Shown: positions 21,046 to 32,801 of the stretch, piece by piece | Position numbering within the stretch: position 1 is the stretch's first letter | Layout of the letters: the number at the start of each line of letters is the position of its first letter | NCBI RefSeq assembly: GCF_003672135.1 | Contig: NC_039508.1 | Location: forward strand, 7,626,001-7,690,000 | DNA: 64,000 nt | Direction: 5' to 3' | DNA from: Ooceraea biroi | Taxonomy: Eukaryota > Arthropoda > Insecta > Hymenoptera > Formicidae | The notes under the pieces: generated by a model | Seen by the model: the letters and a program-made list of their open reading frames with translations, nothing else | Databases searched by the model: none | What the model was told of the DNA's origin: nothing | Translations under genes and position numbers: made by a program

Positions 21046-21965
21046 AGAAAAATTTGACATGACAAATTAAACTTTATTTATTTCAATGATTAATTATAAT
21101 ATACTGGGTGTTGACTTTCGATTATAATATAAAGGGTGTCCGATTGTAATTGACCAACCCGAAAAACTTGTAATTGTGAGATTCTAGAAAAATTTAACAC
21201 GAGAGATTAAACTTTATATTTTCTGATGATGAATTATAATATACTGGGTGTCGACTTTTGATTATAATATTGTTATGTCCGGGTTGGCCACCCGGCATAA
21301 CCAAGAGCCGGTCAGCTGCCGATCAGCTGAGCGTCGTCGGATCGGCCGTCGGAAGAAGACGCGAGCCTCGTGGCGACGGGTCGCCAGGGGAATAAACAAA
21401 GAGTGACAGAAGATAGATTCGGACGTGACGTGGTCTACGACGGACGCGTATTATATCCCGCTCTCATTATAATAAATCTCTATCGTTCTATCATAAGAGT
21501 GTTGTCTTATTTGGTGCGCGAGTGAATGTAAGCGAGCGCGGTTCGCGAGCGTGCGTGTCGAGCGGAATCCGCCGCCCGGACGTAACAATATATAGGGTGT
21601 CCGATTTTAATTGACCTACCCGAAAACCTTGTATTTGTTATTCTAGAAAAATTTGACACGATAGATTAAACTTTATTTTTTCTGATGAGTAATTATTTTG
21701 ATACTGGGTGTCGACTTTTGATTATAATATATAGGGTGTCCAATGTTTAATGACCAAGCGAAAAACTTGTATTTATGATTTTATAATATACTGGGTGTCG
21801 ACGTTTGATTATAATATATAGGGTGTACGATTTTAATTGACCAACCCGAAAAACTTGTATTTGTGATTTCAGAAAAATTTAACATGATAAATTGAACTTT
21901 TTGTATTCCGATAATTAATTACAATATATTGGGTGTTGACATTCGATTATAATAAAAAAATTATA
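21046..21965 (+). repeat. Satellite-like tandem repeat, about 135-140 bp units
   Basis: The TTCTAGAAAAATTT core recurs at about 21047, 21182, 21643 and (degenerate) 21868. Each unit contains ATACTGGGTGTCGAC and TATAGGGTGTCCGATT segments. Units 2 and 3 are separated by an inserted solo LTR. A stray partial unit is at 53130-53225. Confidence 0.85.
21271..21587 (+). mobile_element. Solo LTR, 317 bp, ATAT target duplication
   Basis: It starts TGTTATGTCCGGG and ends CCCGGACGTAACA. ATAT precedes (21267-21270) and follows (21588-21591). Removing the LTR and one ATAT restores the satellite unit seen elsewhere in the array exactly (GATTATAATATATAGGG). TGTTAyGTCC...GGACGTAACA tips are shared with the 1.8-kb LTRs at 30987 and 34949. 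AATAAA and TATAAT-like motifs lie inside. Confidence 0.88.
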
Positions 21966-22421
21966 TCTTACAAAAATTACCTTTTTTGAAAAAGGGGAAA
22001 AAAGGCGCTAAGTACCAGTCGCAACCAACCAAATAAAAATTAATCTATTAAACAAATGTCATATATACATAAAATTAACCAAGTAAAAATTAACTTATTA
22101 AAAAAATGTCGTATATAAACCTATAAAAAATATGATATTGGAAAATGGTACCAAGTAAAACTTTACCAGTCACAACTAACCAAATAAAAATTAATCTCTT
22201 AAAAAAATTTCATATATATATAAACATAAAAAATAATAATGCTAAAGAACTTGGCGCTGCTACATAAAACAATATTCATTCAGTAAATAACAATATTACA
22301 TTCGTGAACACTGTCAATTAACGTATTTAAACATTACTTAGCATTGTCAGTAAACGTATTACTTGATGATGTAGCAGCACCAAGTTCTTTAGCATTACTA
22401 TTTTTTATTTTTATATATATA

Positions 22422-23936
22422 CAGGGTGTCCCATGGGAAGTTGCTGAAACTAATCAGCTGTCATTTTTAAACGTATGCAGTTACTGAAAAAACAAAAAGT
22501 GCGTTGGAAAGAGGAAAGTCTGCAGTTTTTAATGGGTATAAATAAAATTTAGCAAAATGTTTGTATATCAGTTTATTTTATTAATGAAAAATATGCTAAT
22601 AATCAAGTAAGCTAATGATAAATATTTTCAAAGTGTGCACCATCTGAATTTGTACAAAAATCAATTCTTTTACGAAAACTTGTGAAAACTTTTTCTAACA
22701 TGTCTTTAATGTTGCTGACGACCTTTTTAATAGCTACTACTAAATCTGACACTGTTTCTGGATTTCCGGCATAACAATGGTCCTTAATGTATCCCCAAAG
22801 AAAGAAGTCACATGGATTTAAATCCGGCGAGTACAGTGGCCATTCTAGCCCCCCCTGGGTAAATTTGGGGTATCCCAGACCGATGATTCGATTGCCATAA
22901 ACTTTATGGATTGTTTCGAAGACCTCCTGGGTTCGATGTGGTGTCGCTCCATCCTGCATGAAATAAAATCCTCTGACCAGGCCTCTTTTTTTTGTATGAG
23001 GGAAGAATTGTGTTTCGAGAAGCTGCTTGTAACTTTCACCAGTGACTGTTGATTTGAAGAATTGCAGATAAATTCCTTTTACCGAGATCGCAGCCCATGC
23101 TGTTATTTTTTGTGGATGTAAAGGTTTAGCCAGGGAAACGTTGGGATTTTCCGACCCCCAAAATCTATAATTTTGTTTATTAACATAACCATTTAGCCAG
23201 AAATGTGCTTCGTCCGTGTAAATTATCAATTTTGCATCAAGTTCTCCATCTTCAAACATTCCATTTATCGTCTTGCAGAATTCCACACGTTTCGTCATAG
23301 CGCGTTTGGTTAGCAATTGATGCGATGTTATTTTATAGGGATGCATTTTCAGGAAATGTTTTAAAATCCTGTGTAACGTTGTTTTGGATATTTCAAGAGC
23401 TTGAGCAGCTTTCCGAATGGAAGAATTTGGATTCTCTTCAAAATACTTCTTAATATCTTCAATGTTTCCTTCTGCAGCTACAGACACAGAAGGATCTGGC
23501 AGATCATGTCTACGGTCTTAGATAGTTCCATACTGCATAAAATTATCGATAATTCTGATAAAAATAACACAAAACATTATTTTAATGCAGATTTATTGCC
23601 AAAAATGGAGTGACGTAACGCATACGTTTAAAGAAATAATAAATTCTAACCTTTTCAGCGTGTTTTCGCTCTTAACTTTATGTGTTCTGTATTTAGTACG
23701 AAACCCCCTGTAAGCATTGCTATAAACTTTTCCTCTGGAAAAGAAGCACTCGACAAGATAAATCTTTTCTTCCGTCGTCAGATTACTCATTTTGACGCGC
23801 ACGGACTTGCATCTACCACAACCAGAATAAAACTGCGGACACTCAGATGAACGACCGTTAACCGTAAGACCCTTTCTGAAGTCATGGAGGGGAGAACCAA
23901 TCGTTTACTTTCAGCAACTTCCCATGGGACACCCTG
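22422..23936 (-). mobile_element. 1515-bp IS630-type transposon, TA flanks
   Basis: TA at 22420-22421 and 23937-23938 flank tips CAGGGTGTCCCATGGGAAGT / inverse. It contains one intron-bearing transposase. It is inserted in one arm of the host palindrome, so it is younger than that element. Confidence 0.92.
22612..23790 (-). pseudogene. IS630-type transposase with a 97-nt intron and one stop
   Basis: Exon 1 starts at ATG 23790 (MSNLTTEEKIYLVECFF), a DUF4817-like HTH. A GT-AG intron (23651 down to 23555) follows TLK. Splicing reads directly into IIDNFMQYGTI and, after a single in-frame TAA, DRRHDLPDPSVSVAAEGN. Exon 2 contains an HTH (SIRKAAQALEISKTTLHRIL), then LIIYTDEAHFWLNG (first Asp), FYFMQDGATPHRTQ (second Asp) and LYSPDLNPCDFFLWGY (third Asp). 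The last two Asp have 47 residues between them, longer than DD34-41 relatives. It ends at 22612 with GAHFENIYH. Apart from the TAA it is intact. The intron reading depends on the restored homology and was not tested. Confidence 0.82.
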
Positions 23937-24352
23937 TATGAAATGTTTTTAAGAGATTAAGTTTTATTTGGTTAGTTGTGACTGGTAAAGTTGTACTTGG
24001 CACCATTTTCCGATATTATAGTTTTTATAGGTTTATACACGACATTGTTTTAAGAAGTTAATTTTTACTTGGTTAATTTTATGTATATACGACATTTGTA
24101 ATAGATTGATTTTTATTTGGTTGGTTGCGACTGGTGCGTATATTTGGCGCCTTTTTTCCCCTTTTTCAAAAAAGGTAATTTTTGTGAGATTATTCTAACT
24201 TCAATATATTAACCGTACGGTTACAGAGTAACGCTCGCGTAAACATATAGTATATATTATATATTTAAGTAGTTAAAATAAATATATTTGAGAGAATATT
24301 ATTTAATATAATTTGAGGGAATATTTTAAAATATTAATAATATATAATTCAT

Positions 24353-25700
24353 ATATCGCTCATTTGCTGCAATGACATAACTCAAAAATCGCTTTTATTG
24401 AGTTATTAATACAGGGAGAAAGATTGCCAAATATGCTTTTTTTCCTAACAAGAACATCATATTTTTACATATGTCGTATTCTAAAAGCTATTTTTAACAA
24501 GAATGTCATAAGTCTAAAGAAGGGTTGTTTTCGGGTTATAGGAGAATCCAGGGTAAAAGTTCAGAAAAGGGGAGCCCCCTTCAATGATCTTGACCTTGAC
24601 ATATGTTGTCAAGGTCACCCTCCTGAGTGACGTTCAAGAGGTTTTAGCCGTCGCTCGTTGTTCATTAAAAAGTTATAAACAAGAGAAATTTGAAAAATGT
24701 GCGAGTTAAAATTAAGTAGTTAAGACGTAATATATGGAGATCTACATATGTCGAAGCACTACACCTAAGCATACACTTTCCCAGCATATTCAAAGATTTT
24801 CAACGATTTAATAAATTTGAAAAGTATATGCTGGGTATATATATATAGTACTTATTTTGAATATGAAAAGCCAGAAACAACGAATGTGTATATGACCGAA
24901 GGTAGGAAAGTCATTAAAGCAGTGAATCATTAATATATAGAATAGTTTCTTTTAATATAAGTACAAATTATTCTTCATTTTAACTAACAGCACAAAAAGT
25001 TAAATACAAAGTATTCTCTGCTTTAACCTAACCTAACCTGACCTAACCTAATCCGGTTCTATTTTCCGAAACTGGAGCCCAGAACACATACGCTTCGCTC
25101 CTCCTCCACCAAGGTTAGGTTAGGTTAGGTTGCGTTTCTGCTAATTTATTCTATTAATAATAATATTGCTGAATAAAGTATATGAATCTGAAATATTTAT
25201 TATTTTTCTTTCTTACTTTGTTCTTCTTTTGTTAATAACTTCTTAACAAACAACGAGCGACGGGTGAAACCTTCTGCGTGCTACTTGGGGAAGTGACTTT
25301 TGTAATATATGTCAAATTCAAGTCCTTACTTCGTGTGAAAAGTCGGAAATCCATACAAAACAACTGAACTTATTTTGTTAATAACTTTTTAACAAACAAC
25401 GAGCGATAACTAAAACCTCTTGAAGGTCACTCAGGAGGGTGACCTTGACAACATATGTCAAGGTCAAAGTCATTGGAGGGGGTTCTCCTTTTCTGAACTT
25501 TTACCGAATCCAGTAGCAATTCATTCAATCCATTATAATAGTTTTTTTCTTTCTATTATGTTACGTTACTTTATTCAATTATGCCAATACGGTATTTTAA
25601 AATTCTCGTTCAACGTTATAACAATTCAAAACTTTAAATCGTGTCTCCTGAAAAATCACAAGTTTTGAGTTATGTCATTGTTGCAGCAAATGAGCGATAT
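24353..25700. mobile_element. Foldback element with GACCTTGACATAT repeat arms
   Basis: TATCGCTCATTTGCTGCAA at 24354 recurs inverted to about 25700, as do GTAAAAGTTCAGAAAAGG and the AAGGTCACCCTCCTGAGTGA stretch. CCTAA pentamers and a partial GC-rich hairpin end (TTTTCCGAAACTGGAGCCC) lie near the centre (25024-25131). There is no coding sequence. Confidence 0.8.
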
Positions 25701-26805
25701 TAATAATTTCAATAAATATTTCAGTATGTTATTCTAATTTGTTAGACTAATTTTGTTGAAGAACGCGCGAAATAGCGTGACACGCATAAGCCTCACGTAT
25801 AGGCGGTGAGAGCGTGTGATAACGTGTTTATTTGTGTTTTCACACATACTTTGGGACAGCATTAAGCGAAGCACGTCGCGTAATCTTTCTCTCTCGGTTT
25901 CACGTCTTGCGTAGAGGATAGCAGATCGCCGCGACTCCCACCATCTGCGCGCTCCATACTCTTCTCGCGCCATCTCTCTACCGACAGGCTCTACCTTAGA
26001 AAATCTCTAACTTATCGACCCGATCGTTATGTGTGCGACACACGGATATACGGACAGCATATCTGCCCTTTGGTGTACACGCTCGCTTGCTTGTAGTGTA
26101 TGTTGCCAGCGGCATAAACTGATTGCAGCTCTCGGAACATCGAACAACTAATCTTGTGCTCGTTTTATTCTTCGTCACGACTTCACGTATACGCATAGTT
26201 ACTAAATTTTTATAAACACTCATCTTTTTTACTACGCTTATAAATTTACTTCTAAAAACATCCTCATATTCCTTCATCCTGTTCTAAGTTGGGAGCCACC
26301 CTATGTTGTACATACGAAATGTAAAATTGTTGTAGTCAGACAATAAGCCGGGAAGAAAATTTAATTTTAAAACTTTTTCTCGTTTTTCACATAAACTCCA
26401 TTGGTCCCGTATTCATTACTGCCTATACTTTAATCGTGACAAAGGATTTTTCATTCTATGCAATCAATAAAAAGATTAGTGTTCACAAATTTTATCGATA
26501 TTATAGACGACTTCAGGATCCCCTTAATAAAATATAAAATTAAGCATAAAAATAACGATATTGGGAATTACAATAATAATAATTATAAAAGTAAAAATAA
26601 TAACTCTATTCTGTGGTGGAATAGTGATTGCGTAAGACTAATTAGATTAAGGAAAGCGGCTAGAAAAAAACTAAAGTACTCTTTTACCAAAGATAATTTC
26701 ATTAAATGTAAACAAGCGGAGGCTAAGGTCAGAGTTAGGCTCAAAAAGATAAGAATAGTTTTTTAATTTTTGTAGCACACTTAATAGACAATCTAATTTA
26801 AAGTA

Positions 26806-28326
26806 CAGTAGCCGCCAAAAATGTATCAACTTTTGGTTTTCTAAACATAACCTCCTTATAACCTAACCTAATTTGATGACACTTGGCTTGTAGTTATCTC
26901 ATACCAAGTGGTGTTGTGTGTGGTAATTGAAGAGATTTTCCAAAGGTAAGATCGACGATATGGAGAATTTCATTATATCGACGAAAAACCGCGTTTTACG
27001 TTTTACATAATTTTCATTTTTATTCTTGTTTTCCCTTATTGTTTCACTTCCTTCTTTACACGAAATGTCGTTCAGTATGGGTAAGACGCGTGGCAGTCGC
27101 AATCTCACTCTGCAGCAGCTCGATGGCATCGCCCGAGGTCGTCAGCAAGGCCGCACCCTCGACCAGCTCGCGGCTCAGTTTAACGTCTCCAAATCCGCTA
27201 TATCTCGTGCCCTCCACCGTTTCCGAATCCGTGGAGACGCCATCGTCAAAAAGCAGTCCGGGAGACCTCGTATTACTAACCGTCTCATCGACTGCAATAT
27301 AGTCCGTGCTTCCCGCGACGACCCTCGCCGTTCTGCCTCTGCCATATCAGCCCTCATATCAACTATCTCGTGCCCCGTTCCCTCCATTCGGACCATCCAG
27401 CGTCGTCTGCAGCAGGCTGGACGGACCTCGTCCCGCTAAGAAGCCGTTCATCAACGCGAAGAATCGGGCGCGGCGAGTTGCGTGAGCGAAAGCACATGTG
27501 GGGTGGACTCGTACTGAGTATAATCCCAGGTGCTCTGGTCGGATGAGAGTAAGTAAAACTTATTCGGATCCGACGGTGTGAGGTTTGTAAGGCATCCCGT
27601 GGGCTCAAGATACGATCCCAAGTACCAGACCCCCACCATGAAGCATGGCAAGCCCACTGCGACGCATTCAGGGCACCATGGATCGCTACCAGTATAAGGA
27701 CATCCTGGAGAAGACCATGCGTCCCTTTGCCCTTGGCTCCATGGATCGAACGTTCGTCTTCCAGCAAGACAATGACCCGAAGCAGCGCTCGAAAGAAGTG
27801 CTAGACTGGTTCCGCCGCCGTCGGATCAGTCTACTCGAATGGCCCAGCCAGTCTCTCGACTTGAACGTTATCGAACCGCTGTGGGATACCTTCGAGAGGA
27901 TGCAGGACGGCGAAGAATGCTGACGAGAAGTTCGCTCAGCTGGCCGACGCCTGGAGCCGCATCCCCCAGTCGACCATCGACGCACTCGTTGACTCCATGC
28001 TCCGTAGATGCCAGGCTGTAATTGACTCTAAGGATTTTCCCACCAAGTACTAGATCCTATCCACTTGCCCTATTCATAGTTTTATTTTACTCGCCACATC
28101 TAACTTGTTATATTACTTTAAAGTCCGGTGTTGATTTTTGTTGAAATCAGATCAAAATAAACATTGCTCCTATAATTAGCTATAGTGTATGCAACTCAAA
28201 CCATCAATGTGCAACCGAATTCGTACTTTCCTAGTGTGAATCAGTAAACGTCTTAGACTAATCGAATAACTTTGAAAAAAGTTATTCTCAAAAAACTAAA
28301 AGTTGATATATTTTTGGCGGCTACTG
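26806..28326 (+). mobile_element. Tc1-like (DD34E) transposon, 1521 bp, TA flanks
   Basis: TA at 26804-26805 and 28327-28328 flank tips CAGTAGCCGCCAAAAATGTA / inverse (one mismatch or so over about 35 bp). The LINE frame continues on both sides. Confidence 0.93.
27065..28053 (+). pseudogene. Tc1-like transposase, frameshifted and internally deleted
   Basis: The N-terminal frame from ATG 27065 (MSFSMGKTRGSRNLTLQQLD) carries the HTH TLDQLAAQFNVSKSAISRAL and a GRPR-like hook (KKQSGRPRITNR). After 27439 the frame is broken, but VLWSDESK (first Asp, followed by a TAA) and GSDGVRFVRHPVGSRYDPKY are readable on the same strand near 27535-27610. About 40 residues of the family's core are missing after the KHGK at 27640. 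The end gives FVFQQDNDPKQRSKE (second Asp) and LDLNVIEPLWD with 34 residues between them and the Glu, hence DD34E. After another frameshift the tail runs to TAG 28051. Confidence 0.85.
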
Positions 28327-29299
28327 TATGTTTGGCAAAAAATAAAAGAATCCTGATTCTCAATATGGTTTTTGTAATGGTAAGTCTCGTGATAATTTAG
28401 CATATTTCCACTGAAAAATTTCTTTAAGTTTTGAGGACCATAAATCAACTGCAGCTTTGTTTTTGGACATTCAGAGTGCTTACGATAATGTGTTAACATT
28501 CTGATTGATAAACTCAAGGATATAGGTCTTCCTTCTAACGCTCTTGCGTTTATTTATAATGTGACTCATAGGAGAATTTGTTACGTTTACTTTTGGTACA
28601 CTTACTGAAATCAGGATAGTTCACAAAGGCCTTCCACAGGGTAATGTATTCAGCCCTTCTTTATTCTCCTTCTATGTGGCAGATCTCGAAAGTAAAGTTT
28701 CTGAAGTTCAAGATGTACAGATTCTCCAGTTTGATGATGTTTATCTAATTTCCGTAAATAAGGACCCTAATGAGGCTGTTAATCGACTGGAAGGTGGAGT
28801 CAATGCGATTGCATTGTGGTTTAATGACCTTGGTCTTAACTTGACTCCTAATAAATCCTCGTTATGCGTTTTTAGCAATAGTACTTCGACTCGGAAAACT
28901 GTGAAAACCCTCCGCTTCAGGGCACATCTATCCACTCTCAAAAATCCATCAGATTCCTGGGAGTAGTGTTTCAGAATGATTTAAAATGGAACAGCCATAT
29001 TGAATCTATTTGTAATTCTACGTATGTATAAATCTATGAGAGTGTTAGGCTTCCTTCGCACTACTTGCTGGGGGGCTTGCTCCAATTTACTCCTTCTCAT
29101 TTATAGGGCTCTTATACGATCAAGGATCGAATATGCCTCTTTCATCTGGTATCAATTACCTAAGTATTTACAGGATAAGTTGAATAGAATTCAATTTGAA
29201 TCTCTTAGATTAGCTTTCGGTTATCAACGTCCTACTCCTACTAATATCATCTTAGCTGAAGCTAAGAAAGCACCTCTATCAACCAGAATTACATTTTTA

Positions 29300-29846
29300 C
29301 ACAGTGTGGCTAAAAAGTTTTAGGACTCAGCTCATAAACAAAACAGAAAGTATGATAAAAAATTTTATTATTAATTATTCTATATATGACCCTTGTAAAG
29401 TTATACATCGCTCGGCACCCTCCGCCATTCGCTCCAGAGCATACTGGAAATCTGTTGCTGAAATGCTTCGTAACTCCCTCGTTACGTTATCTTGGATCGT
29501 CTTGATATCATCGAATTGTCCTTTTAGCTTTAATTTCAACTTTGGAAACAAAAAGTAATCCGCCAGTGCCAAATCCGGCGAATACGGTGAATGGTGTAGC
29601 AGTAACAGTTTTTATCGCTAAAAACTGGCGAATTACTGCTGCTTGTGAGACGGTGCGTTATGACAACCGCAAATAACACACGACACGCAAAACGTAGTAT
29701 CTCGGCGAACACTCAACGGAAATTGGTGCAACTTGGCAACTGTATTCAGAAGGCTTTGGACTACATGCTTTCGTTTGTCGCATACAGATAGCGCCACTTA
29801 CACCGTTTCTATTACATCAGTCCTAAAACTTTTTAGCCACACTGTG
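29300..29846 (-). mobile_element. mariner deletion derivative (547 bp) in LINE ORF2
   Basis: TA at 29298-29299 and 29847-29848 flank tips CACAGTGTGGCTAAAAAGTT / inverse. On the minus strand (29572 to 29375) is the C-terminal end of a mariner transposase: ALADYFLFPKLKLKLKGQFD, then ERMAEGAERCITLQGSYIE. The N-terminal two-thirds is deleted. LINE coding sequence continues on both sides. Confidence 0.88.
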
Positions 29847-30090
29847 TAAGTAAAAACTATATCTCGAAAGTATTGTCATTTGAAAACCATCCATTAATTT
29901 CTTTATTAGAAGAGTTTGATAATTTATATGAGAACCCGATAGAAGTTTAGTTCCTAAGTTCTTTATTGCTGACTGTTATCATAAAATAATTCCTTTCATC
30001 TTATTTGATCGGGCGATGGTCCTCCTTTTAGGCAGTTATCGTATCAATCACTTTTGTTTATTCCATTTGTATCTTTTTTGGAAGGGGACA

Positions 30091-30851
30091 CAGTATAAGT
30101 ATATCCAGTATCGACACTGAGCGTCAATTCCTTTGTTGTAGTGGGTCCCTGGTCACATGACTTACCACCATGTTGAGGATAGGATAGGCGCTTAAATTAA
30201 GCCACAAAATGATTTATTTCCTTATAAATAGTTTACTGCTCGATCATGTTATTTCATTACAAAAATATTTTATTATATAAATGTACAATTGTAAATCTAT
30301 AAAATGTGTCAAAATTTAAAAAATGTGCAATTATGAATCTAAAAAATATGTCCCTACAAAATGTATCTCTAAAAAAGCTTGATTTGTGAAATTAAATGAA
30401 ATTTGTAGATGAAATTGTATTACATTTAATGAAAGAAAAAGTAGAATTTAAATCGTTTCAAAATGTTTTTATAAATGATAAAACGTTACATTTTAACATC
30501 ATTCATATATCTCTTTTATAAAATTAATTCATTTTTATGAAAGAAAGTGAAAAGTAAAATCGAATTTTAAAAAAGCTTAATCCAGGTATTCGTCCCGAAA
30601 TATTTGGACATTTATCCATGGCACGACTATACCCACCTCTAATCATTTTGTTGCTATTATGTAACAAATTATTACAGAATTATTGATATAATACATAACA
30701 CAAATAAACATATGTACATAAAATATTTACTAACCTTGATCTTATGTCATCCATGGAAGCCATATTCCTGGTAGGACAAATCAACGTATATGCACTGAAA
30801 ATTGGATACCGCTGAAGGAGTTCAGTGTCGATACTGGATATACTTATACCG
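30091..30851. repeat. Inverted-repeat pair of about 30 bp bounding 760 bp
   Basis: GTATAAGTATATCCAGTATC plus GACACTGA at 30093 is found inverted at 30821-30850. The interior is AT-rich with no frame. It may be a MITE or small DNA transposon. Target duplication was not recognised. Confidence 0.6.
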
Positions 30852-30986
30852 TGAAGAGGATATGTTAAAGGACTCCCCTGAAGCCGAAGTCAAGTTTAGG
30901 GAATTGTTTCTGTTGGAATATAGATAATTTCAAGTAGGATGCTAGGAACGAATGAGCCATATAGATGGCATTGATAGCGTTGATAG

Positions 30987-32801
30987 TGTTACGTCCAGAA
31001 CTCCGTGAGCTCAAGAAAGGGCGCAACCAGACGCCGCTCGAGGTTCGTTGGCACTCAGCCGCAGAATCTCGAGTTCGAGCTGATCGATACGCTTCGATGT
31101 TTGGGTCAACGACCAAGGTCGATCTACCCTAATAGTCGAAACGGTCAACTCGTTGGTCCCTTTTAGGTAAGGGGAATGAATCCCTATTACCAGGGATAGG
31201 ACCTGTCGAGGAAAGAGAGTGAAACGAGGGTAGTAAAATGAATTAAATTCTCTTTTTTCTCTTAAGAAATTAACATATTATATTTGAACCAGATACATTG
31301 ATGACTTAAATGAAATAAATAATTTGCAAAAATACAATTAAACAATGAAAATTTGGAATTGGATTACAATCAGCATTATAATTCGCAAGCTTTCGATACA
31401 TTGATGACTTACATGAAATAGATAATTTGCAAAAATACAATTAAAAAATGAAAATTTGGAATTGGATCTCAAAATGGCATTATAATTCTAATGAGTAACG
31501 GAAATTAAAACTATAATTTTGGTTAATTTGAAGGTATCGATTCCATATTTATAAATCGGTATAAATTTATATTAAATTATCTAGACAGGTTAAATTTCGG
31601 AGTGTTTAATTAAAATTAAATAAGAACTCTCGAACGTAGGATGTGAGGATAAGCATGGGATGGACACGGTTACTGGTGATAAAAGGAACGAATGTATTAG
31701 GACCAGCGTTCCTGAGTGCGTCCCTGAGGGCAGGTACGTTGATAGATTCGGGTCCACAGATTACGGTGTGAGGCGGAAGGGGAAAAGAGTAGGTGGGGAA
31801 AAAATCGAGGAAATATTCAAATAATAATTGGAAAGTGCCCTGGGAAAATTCCCTTAACGCGGAAATGGTAGGGATAGGTAGCTCGGAAAACTCGGCGTTT
31901 TCAGGGACTGGAGGTGGAGGGGGAATGAGTGGTTCCGGACACACTTCGGGAATTGGGGAAGGGATGGCCGAGTTAAGATACTGCTCGAGCTCCTGGGAGG
32001 GAATAGGAGTACCATCGAGGAGACAATTCGGGGAGGGAAAGAGGGGAGTAGCGGGGTGAAGAAGGTGGATTCGCGTGTGTTGAAGAAGAAGGAGAAGATA
32101 TGTTAATCAAAAGTGGTGATAGCCGCTCGGTAGAATCGCAACAAGGGGATCGTACTGGGCTGTTGGGTTTCCCCGGTTGTTCGGTTGCTGCCGGTTCGGA
32201 GAAGGGTGCCCTTTGCTCGGTCGACACTATTTCTGCCGGGGAACTACTCCGTCCGCGATTTATATGGGCCACTTAAAACGGGAAAACGGAATAAACTTTG
32301 TTCGGTAATATGAAAAAAAATAAAAAGCCACGAAACGGTTGAAGGGGAGAAAAATAAAATTAACATGCGAATTTTGGCTTACTTTCTTCGGTGCTGCTCT
32401 TTGGATGGAGAACTTCGATGGCTTGGATGAGGGAGCCAACCGGACCAGAGAGTCTTGGCGTGGAGACTATCACTGACTCTACTTTTTTAACGCGACGTCC
32501 CGATCATAGGAACGAAACCTTTTGTGCGTAATATAATGAAACAATGCTCAAACGTAATGCTCAATACTCAAAGACCAAAGACGCACTCTGGCCAAATTGT
32601 TCCCTTTATATAGGGCTAAAAGAACTTAGAAGGGGGTTATTCTGGTTCCGAGAAAAGAAGGAAATACGAAAAATTTGTTTCTAATGAAGCAGCGTTTGTT
32701 GCTTCTAAAATTACCGTGATATCTGATGGATTTATGGTTTTGTTTTCGTGAATTAAAGTGCGGCACTTGTGATGACCCCTCCTTCGACCCTACATATAAC
32801 A
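30987..32801 (-). mobile_element. 1.8-kb LTR-like unit, minus orientation
   Basis: The outer ends are TGTTACGTCC at 30987 and TATAACA at 32801 (inverse reading: TGTTATATG...GGACGTAACA). It is a diverged, inverted relative of 34949-36752: the GGTCCTATCCCTGGTAATAGGG and GGACCAACGAG motifs occur in the same order. On the minus strand a TATA box (CCTATATAAAGGG) lies near 32615, about 190 bp in. It is followed by a GTAAGCC possible donor and Pro/Ser-rich short frames (32272-31973; 31944-31606). No target duplication remains. It could be a solo LTR or a very small LTR element. Confidence 0.6.

Larger units (their letters stand above)
21966..24188. mobile_element. Palindromic element (CGCCAAGTA family) with nested IS630-type transposon
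   Basis: The arm starting ACAAAAATTACCTTTTTT at 21970 matches inversely to 24188. Both arms carry AGGCGC(C/T)AAGTA or related sequence, CAGTCGCAACCAACC and AAATTAACCAAGTAAAAATT. Central inverted copies of AACTTGGCGCTGCTACAT or AAGTTCTTTAGCATTA lie at 22238-22275 and 22370-22400. The right arm is split by the transposon at 22422. A related palindrome follows the second X copy at 58233-59286. Confidence 0.8.
13147..26523. mobile_element. TTAA-flanked Kolobok-like element expanded to 13.4 kb by nested insertions
   Basis: TTAA at 13143-13146 and 26524-26527 flank inverted tips GGGGATCCTGGAGT / ACTTCAGGATCCCC. LINE ORF2 is readable immediately outside both ends (endonuclease to the left; the linker with LWWNSDC to the right). 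Subterminal parts also match in inverse: CAACATACACTACAAGCAAGC near 13255 and near 26083-26103. Only the outer segments (about 13147-13450 and 25740-26523) look like the element itself. The interior is a stack of other elements. RRGG tips with TTAA suggest Kolobok. No transposase of its own was recognised. Confidence 0.72.
26528..30090 (+). pseudogene. LINE ORF2, reverse-transcriptase part (continuation), multiply interrupted
   Basis: After the TTAA element the ORF resumes with the basic linker (NSILWWNSDCVRLIRLRKAA) to 26803 and is broken by a Tc1-like element. From 28329 it reads WQKIK. After a deletion of the first RT motifs it gives SQYGFCNGKSRDNLAYF, ALFLDIQSAYDNV, VHKGLPQGNVFSP and LQFDDVYLISV (an FDD-type catalytic motif in place of YADD). 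It then runs through LYLPK-type connector sequence (ALIRSRIEYASFIWYQLPK) to 29297. A mariner derivative interrupts, and SKVLSFENHPLISLLEEF follows from 29849. A weak WVPGH-like motif near 30149 could be an RNase H remnant. Together with 8638-13142 this is one I-like LINE. Confidence 0.82.

Noticed and set aside
30145..30195. RNase H domain of the first LINE (WVPGH-like motif)
   Set aside because: Only a few residues match; no upstream Asp/Glu RNase H blocks were found, and the segment lies inside an inverted-repeat pair.
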